DNA of 64,000 nt from Heterohyrax brucei. Its lineage: Eukaryota > Chordata > Mammalia > Hyracoidea > Procaviidae. A program made the position numbers and the translations under genes. Each line of letters begins with the position of its first letter. The stretch's first letter is position 1. Below the pieces are notes generated by a model. The model was given only the letters and a program-made list of their open reading frames with translations, was not told the origin of the DNA and did not search any database. Of this stretch, positions 58,862-64,000 are shown piece by piece. The stretch lies in NCBI GenBank assembly GCA_028571685.1, contig CM053152.1:20344001-20408000 (forward strand), given 5' to 3'.

Positions 58862-60025
58862 ATATATTGTTTTGTGACATTGTTTTCCAACCCTACTATA
58901 CGTCAACATGTCAGTGCTCTCCCTTTCTTGACCTTGGGTTCCCCATTGCCATTTATCCAACTTTCCTATCTCCTCCTGACATTCTCATTCTTGCCTCTGA
59001 GCTGGTGTGCCCAATTTAGTCTCATACAAAGAGTGCCAGTTAAGTTGGCGAACTCATCCTAGAAAAAGTGCTACATACCTTATTGCTGAGTATCCCAATG
59101 GTCACCTTCAGAGTATTCCATTTGGGAAGCTATGCACTGACGCCAGCTATGCACCCACACCAGTGTGTAGTCCATCCTTCAAAGCAATTTTGGAACTCTT
59201 TTTCTGGAATGGCAATCAGAGCTGTCATCACATTACACTTGGTGTCCTAAATGGCATCAAAATGCCTTGCTGTCAATATTTTCTTTATCTTTGGGTATAG
59301 AAAAAAGTCATTGGGGGCCAGTTCAGGTGAGTAGGGAAGATATTCCAATACAGTTATTTGTTGACTGGCTAAAACCTCCCTCGCAGACAACTGTATGATT
59401 AAGTTTTTGAACTTTCCACTGTGCCGCTGTGTGCAATAGCCATTCCAGAATGAGTTCCAAAGAACTGCTTTTAAGGGTGGACTAGGTGCTGGCATTGGTG
59501 CATAGCATCCCAAGGGGAGTACTTCGAAGGTGACCATAGTGATGTTCAGCACTGACATACATAGCTCTTAGAACAATTAAGTTTATGGACTTAATTGTTA
59601 GACCTTGTATGTATGAATGTGTTATTGTTTCTTTTGGGGGCCTTTTCAACTTTTGGCTGAAGGCTGAACTTCAGAAGTGAGTTTACTACTGAGTTAAAAG
59701 AGTTTTCTCGGTGCTATACTTCTAGAGGTTTCCAATCTTTGTCAGATCATGTATCAGTTTTTTGTTTTGTCTTTCATTTTTGTGAGTTAGAATTTTGTTC
59801 TACATTCTTCTCTAGCTTTGTCTCAGACCATCTATTGTGATTCATGTCAGAGCAGTCAATGGTGGGGGCCAGGCATCATCTACTTGTCCTGGTCTCAGTG
59901 TGATGGAAGCTGTGGTAGTTGTGGTCCATTAATCCTTTGGCCTAATCTTTCCCTTTTGTCTTTGATATTCTTCATTCTTCCTTGCTCCAGACAGGGTAGA
60001 TCTTTTAATTTTTAATAAGAAAAAG
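58862..60025 (-). mobile_element. LINE tail (family of 962-3720), - strand, split by a composite mariner
   Basis: 58862-59024 and 59610-60025 together match the reverse of the noncoding LINE tail (GGGTTCCCCATTGCC, TGAGCTGGTGTGCCC, TTTTTGTGAGTTAGAATTTTG, TCCATTAATCCTTTGGCC blocks). Confidence 0.65.
59027..59607. mobile_element. Composite mariner: - strand 3' half joined to + strand deleted copy
   Basis: 581 bp flanked by TA on each side (59025-59026, 59608-59609). 59027-59395 is a mariner 3' half on the - strand with YSPELAPNDFFLYPKIKK. 59396-59607 is a + strand copy with a short 5' end (AAGTTTTTGAACTTTCCAC) fused directly to a 3' end. Both outer edges are therefore 3'-type terminal repeats. 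Confidence 0.82.
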
Positions 60026-60054
60026 ATGTTTATTGTTGCTTTAAACCTCTAAGT

Positions 60055-60700
60055 TTTGGTAATTATTTTTTTTTAATATTGTATCTTTGGTGAAGGTTTA
60101 TACAGCAATTTAGTTCTTGATTAACAATTTCTATGTAAGTTCTTCAGTTACAATGGTTAAATTGTTCACAGTGTGTGAAGAATGTATAATTTCTGTTCTC
60201 GGTTATTCCGTTTCCTTTATTCTGATTTGTCTGCCTCTTACATTCTCTTCTTTGTTTTAAAGTAATTGCTGACTATTTAGTCTTACATAGATGAATTTTT
60301 AAAGTTGCATAATATTTACAGATGCTGTTCATTATTTTTTGAGTATCCTCAAGAAATAGGACAAGGGTTAGTTTTGATTCAAGGTTTGAAGAATATCTCA
60401 GAGAGGTAGTCTCAGGGTATTGCGGCCCTGATCAGAACTATTGGTAACGGTAGCTGGACACCATTTAGTTCTTCTGGTCTCAGGGATGTTAAGGCTGTGG
60501 CTCACGTAGACTCTTTTTCCTGTAGACTAGCTTCTTCTCTGAGCCTTTGGTTTCCTTCTTTCTCTTTTCTTATGGATAAGAAGAGACCAAAAGTTCTACC
60601 TTAGATGGCCAGTCACAAGCTTTTAACATCCTAAAAGAGTATTTACCAAACTAGGATGTAAGGCATAACTTTATGAACTGTATTATAGCAGTCGACCAAG
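60055..60700 (-). mobile_element. LINE tail related to the 962-3720 family, - strand
   Basis: T-rich left edge (60065-60075), then GACACCATTTAGTTCTTCTGG and GAGACCAAAAGTTCTACC blocks shared with the family. A different subtype from the neighbouring copy. Confidence 0.55.
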
Positions 60701-60799
60701 CTGTACCATTAGACTATTGTCCTAAACATTCTAGCACAAAAATCTAATCCCATGAGTTCTTTATGTCTAAGTGTCTGTGCCCCTTATGTGCTTTATTAT

Positions 60800-62871
60800 A
60801 TACATTAATCCCTCCCCTTTTTTTATTGTGATTGGAAGTGTACAGTCTGATTTAACTTTGCATGCCTGCCTATCTGCAGCTTCTTCTGTTCTGCTTGCTC
60901 AGTGACAGCACACTCTTCCTTTCTGTTGTATACATGTCTTATCCTCTTGACAATCTCCTGTCCCCTCCTGTCTACCCTCTAGTGAGAGGCCAGTAGGATG
61001 ACATCATATAGATGCATAAAACCGTAAAGTGTACACACGATATGGTTACTCCGTGTCCCCAAGTCAAATCCATTCCTGTCCAAAGAGTTGACCTCAGTAA
61101 TGATTTATGATCAGGAGCAGCGTCAGGTCTAGGGGCCATGCTCCTAGGGGAACTCCCAGGCCTTTGAAACATCAATTGCAATCTTTTAGTGGAATTCTTA
61201 GGGTTCTCCCCTTTTTTCTCATATTGCCCTTGAGACTTGACCCTGTGGGCCCCTTCACAGTTGTCATTGGTGGTGGCTGGGCACTATCTGGTTCTTCTGG
61301 TCAATTGTTGATATAGTCACCCATTCACATGGGTCCTTCTGTGTTCCTGGCTCTTTTTCCTTCATGTCATTGTTGCTCCTGGTTTTCCTTGTTCCAGCTG
61401 AGTTGGGACCGTTTGGTGTACCTCAGATGGCAGCTTGCTAGCTTTAAAAAACCCAGGTGCCACTCACCAATATGGAGTGCAGAAGACTCTTAGCAATAGG
61501 CTAGTTCTACCAGTTGGCCTTGATGTCCCCTAAGAGCATGCTTTCTAGACCTTCACCCCTGCTACTGTATTGTTGCAATATTGGGTCAAGATTGGAAGAG
61601 TTTTAAGGTTATGTTGAAGTCCAGTTAAACTAATCTTCTTTCTAATGTGTGCTTTCACTGCTTTCACCCAAACAAATTTCTGTCAACTAACAATCTATAA
61701 CTAATCTTCTCCCTCCTTCCCCTCCCTTGCAGCCATTAAAGAGTCTCTTTTTCTGTACATGAGTCTGTTTTTAAGTCCTTATAGTAGGGATCTCATACAA
61801 TATTTGAACTGCTGACACCAACTGATTTCCCTCAGTGTCTTCCAATTGAAGCCAGGTTATGAGATGCTTCCTAAAATTATCATTATTCTTTACCATTGCA
61901 TAGTATTCCATTGAGTATATGTACCACAATTTGTTCATCCATTCATCTGTTGTTGAGCATCTGGGTTAATGCCATCTTTTTGCTATTGTGAACTGTACTG
62001 CAATAAACATTTGTGTGCGTGTATCTGTGTGACTGCCCTTGATTGGATATATTCTGAGCAGTGGGATTACTGGATCAGATGGTATATCTATTTCCAGCTT
62101 TTTAATTGCTTTCCAAAGAGGTTGTACCATTTTGCAATCCCATCAGCAGCGTAGGCGAGTTCCAATTTCTGCACAGCTTCACTAGCATCTGCTGTTTTGT
62201 GTTTATCACGACCAGCCTCACTGGGGTGAGATGGTATCTCACTGTGTTTTTTATTTGGATCGTGAACATTTCCACATATGTCTTGGCTGTCTGGATATCC
62301 TCTTTGGTGAAGTGCCTGTCCCTCTCCTTTGTCCAATGCTTATTTATCCTTTTCTTGTTGCTATTTTGCAGTACCTTGTAGATTATGGAGGTCAGATGTC
62401 AATCTGGCATATAGTTGCCAAATATTTCTCCCGTTCTCTAGGTGGTCTTTTGATTCTTTTGATACAATTCCTTGGATGAGCATAAGTGTTGGATTCTTAG
62501 TCATTGCCATTTATCTATTTTCTCTTCTATTGATTGTGCTTTATCAGATTTTGAAGTCTGTCTAAGTGTGTGTTAGAACTTCCATTGTTGATCCTATTTT
62601 TTCTTGCATGATCTTTATCATTTTAGGTTTGGTTTTTAGGTCTTTTATCCAGTCTCAGTTGGTTTTTGTATAAGGTATGAGATATGGGTCTTGTTTCAAT
62701 TTTTTGCAGAAGGATATCCAATTTTTCCAGCACCATTTGTAAAAGAGTTTACAATTTTAGGGCCTTTGTTGAATATCAACTGTTCACAGGGGATGGTGGC
62801 ATCTCTGGGATCTCAACTCTATTCCATTGCTCTATATGTCTCTTTTTGTACTGGCACCAGGCTGTTTTGAC
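60800..62871 (-). mobile_element. L1, 5'-truncated, - strand
   Basis: 3' UTR 60810-61690 (TAGGGGCCATGCTCC, GTGGCTGGGCACTATCTGG) and ORF2 C-terminal region to 62871. The same subfamily as the L1 at 27625. Frame broken. Confidence 0.9.
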
Positions 62872-62873
62872 TA

Positions 62874-63719
62874 CAGTAGTCCCCCTTTGTGTGAGGGGAA
62901 TATGTTCTAAGAACCTCCATGGATACCTGAAACCCTGGATAGTACCATACCTTATGTCTTAGTCACCTGGTACTGCTCTAACAGAAAATACCATGAGTGG
63001 AAGGCTTCATGAAGAGAAACTTTTATTGTGCGGTCCTGTAAGCCACAAATCCATTTACAAATTGTAAGTCCATTCAGCAAGAGAATTTATCACAGTCTGA
63101 TAGGCTGAGTCCAAATCCAAGGAGAGCATCTCGACACAAGAACCTCAGGTCCAAAGAACATGCTCTGTTCTCAGTCATGCTTTCTTGGTGGTGTGAGGTT
63201 CCCAACTTCCTCTGCTCACTTCTCTCCATTATATCCCACAAGATTGTAGCTTGAGTCCTGCTTCACTAAGTTAACTGTAGCCTGTTGTGCAGCATCAATA
63301 TCACAGAGGCAGGATTCACAACACATGGAAGGAATGGCACCATATTGGGACTCCAGCTGAGTCAAATCAACACATACATTTTTGGGGGAACACAAAATTC
63401 AATCCATGACACCTTACATGTGCTGTCTTATCCAATACATATGTATTTATGATAAAGTTTAATGTATAAATTAGGTATAGTAAGAGATTAAGCAAAATAT
63501 CAAATAATAAAATGGAACATTTATAACATTATGCTGTGTTAAAAAAAAAAGTCATGTGAACGTGGTCCTTGGGCAAGTCCAGATGGGATGATGCAAGATT
63601 CCATCACCCTGCCAAGCAAAGTGCCATCACACCCTACTCATCTGATATTTTCAGACCACAGTTGACTGCAAGTAGCTGAAACTGCTGAAAATGAAACCAC
63701 AGATAAGGGGTGACTACTG
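62874..63719 (+). mobile_element. Tigger/pogo-like MITE interrupted by a solo LTR
   Basis: Terminal inverted repeats CAGTAGTCCCCCTTTG at 62874 and its partner ending GGGGTGACTACTG at 63719. Contains GGATACCTGAAACCC, as in Tigger-derived MITEs. Without the LTR and one duplication it is about 380 bp. TA precedes the left end, CA follows the right. Noncoding. Confidence 0.83.
62955..63411 (-). mobile_element. MaLR-type solo LTR with perfect 5 bp target duplication, - strand
   Basis: 457 bp, TG...CA ends (TGTCTTAGTCAC to CCATGACA), flanked by CCTTA at 62950-62954 and 63412-63416. It splits the Tigger-like MITE. Confidence 0.93.
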
Positions 63720-63811
63720 CATGTGAATGTATGTGCATACAGCTGCATAGATGAATTTATGCATACAACTATATATGCACACATATGTGTACACCTCTAT
63801 GCATAATGTTT

Positions 63812-64000
63812 GCAGCTGTTCTTGAGTGATGCTACATCAGCAAATGAAGGTCCTGAAGCCTTTACTCCATCCACATCATTAAGGTCAACCTACTTTGAGC
63901 AGGAGGCTCTTCCCCAGATGTCTACTGAGTACCTTCCAACCTGGAGGGCTCATCTTCTGGCACTAAACCTGACAGTGTTCCATTTCTTTTCATAAGGTTG
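63812..64000 (-). mobile_element. RTE LINE 5'-region, - strand, running off the window
   Basis: Reverse complement of the 5' region seen at 26150-26330 and 54790-54950 (CATTTGCTGATGT, TGGAACACTGTCAGG). The open stretch across it is antisense and not a gene. Confidence 0.75.

Noticed and set aside
63810-63995. 61-codon open stretch resembling a normal soluble protein at the window end
   Set aside because: It is the reverse complement of the RTE 5' region also present at 26005-26345 and 54640-54960.

Overview
This is nuclear DNA from a mammal, almost certainly an afrotherian (elephant, hyrax, manatee, tenrec, aardvark group). The evidence is many copies of the tRNA-derived AfroSINE in both orientations, many copies of an RTE/BovB-class LINE, several L1 subfamilies, MaLR-type LTRs, mariner and Tigger-like DNA transposons, and ancient MIR/L2 remnants. 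Base composition is AT-rich, with no long intact reading frames, and the only selected coding sequence sits in short exons with GT/AG borders. A paenungulate such as an elephant would fit the repeats, but the species cannot be proved from this window.

The only gene I can support is SPIRE1 (spire-type actin nucleation factor 1), on the + strand. Two consecutive-looking internal exons are present: 18311-18544 (78 codons) and 48070-48195 (42 codons). Both are phase 0 at each end and together encode the second half of the KIND domain, which binds FMN-family formins. Everything else is intron: about 18.3 kb before the first exon, a 29.5 kb intron between the two, and 15.8 kb after the second. No other exon of the gene was recognised.

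Layout: 1-5.3 kb holds unique intron plus a LINE tail split by a 2.1 kb RTE copy. 5.3-9.2 kb holds old L1 pieces, one split by an RTE. 9.3-11.6 kb is a large imperfect inverted repeat containing RTE 3' ends and AfroSINEs. 11.6-18.3 kb is mostly unique intron with scattered SINEs and an LTR, followed by SPIRE1 exon A. 18.7-23.3 kb holds SINE, RTE and LTR remnants, including a perfect 134 bp local duplication. 23.4-28 kb holds an old L1, an RTE 5' fragment, and a LINE tail split by a solo LTR. 27.6-46.4 kb is an L1 block in which a full-length + strand L1 lies inside a full-length - strand L1 with a clear target-site duplication, and the inner L1 is itself interrupted by an RTE. 46.4-49 kb carries exon B and ancient MIRs. 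49-53 kb holds LTRs and SINEs. 53.1-55.9 kb is an RTE with a 5' inversion. 56.1-59.6 kb holds a mariner, an L2 and a composite mariner. 59.6-64 kb holds LINE tails, an L1, a Tigger-like MITE containing a solo LTR, and the start of another RTE.

I found no undescribed molecular system. The best leads are structural: the 134 bp templated insertion, the RTE twin-priming inversion, the inverted duplication at 9.9-11.6 kb, several palindromic 3'-end elements, and the dated L1-in-L1 nest. All transposon reading frames seen are broken.
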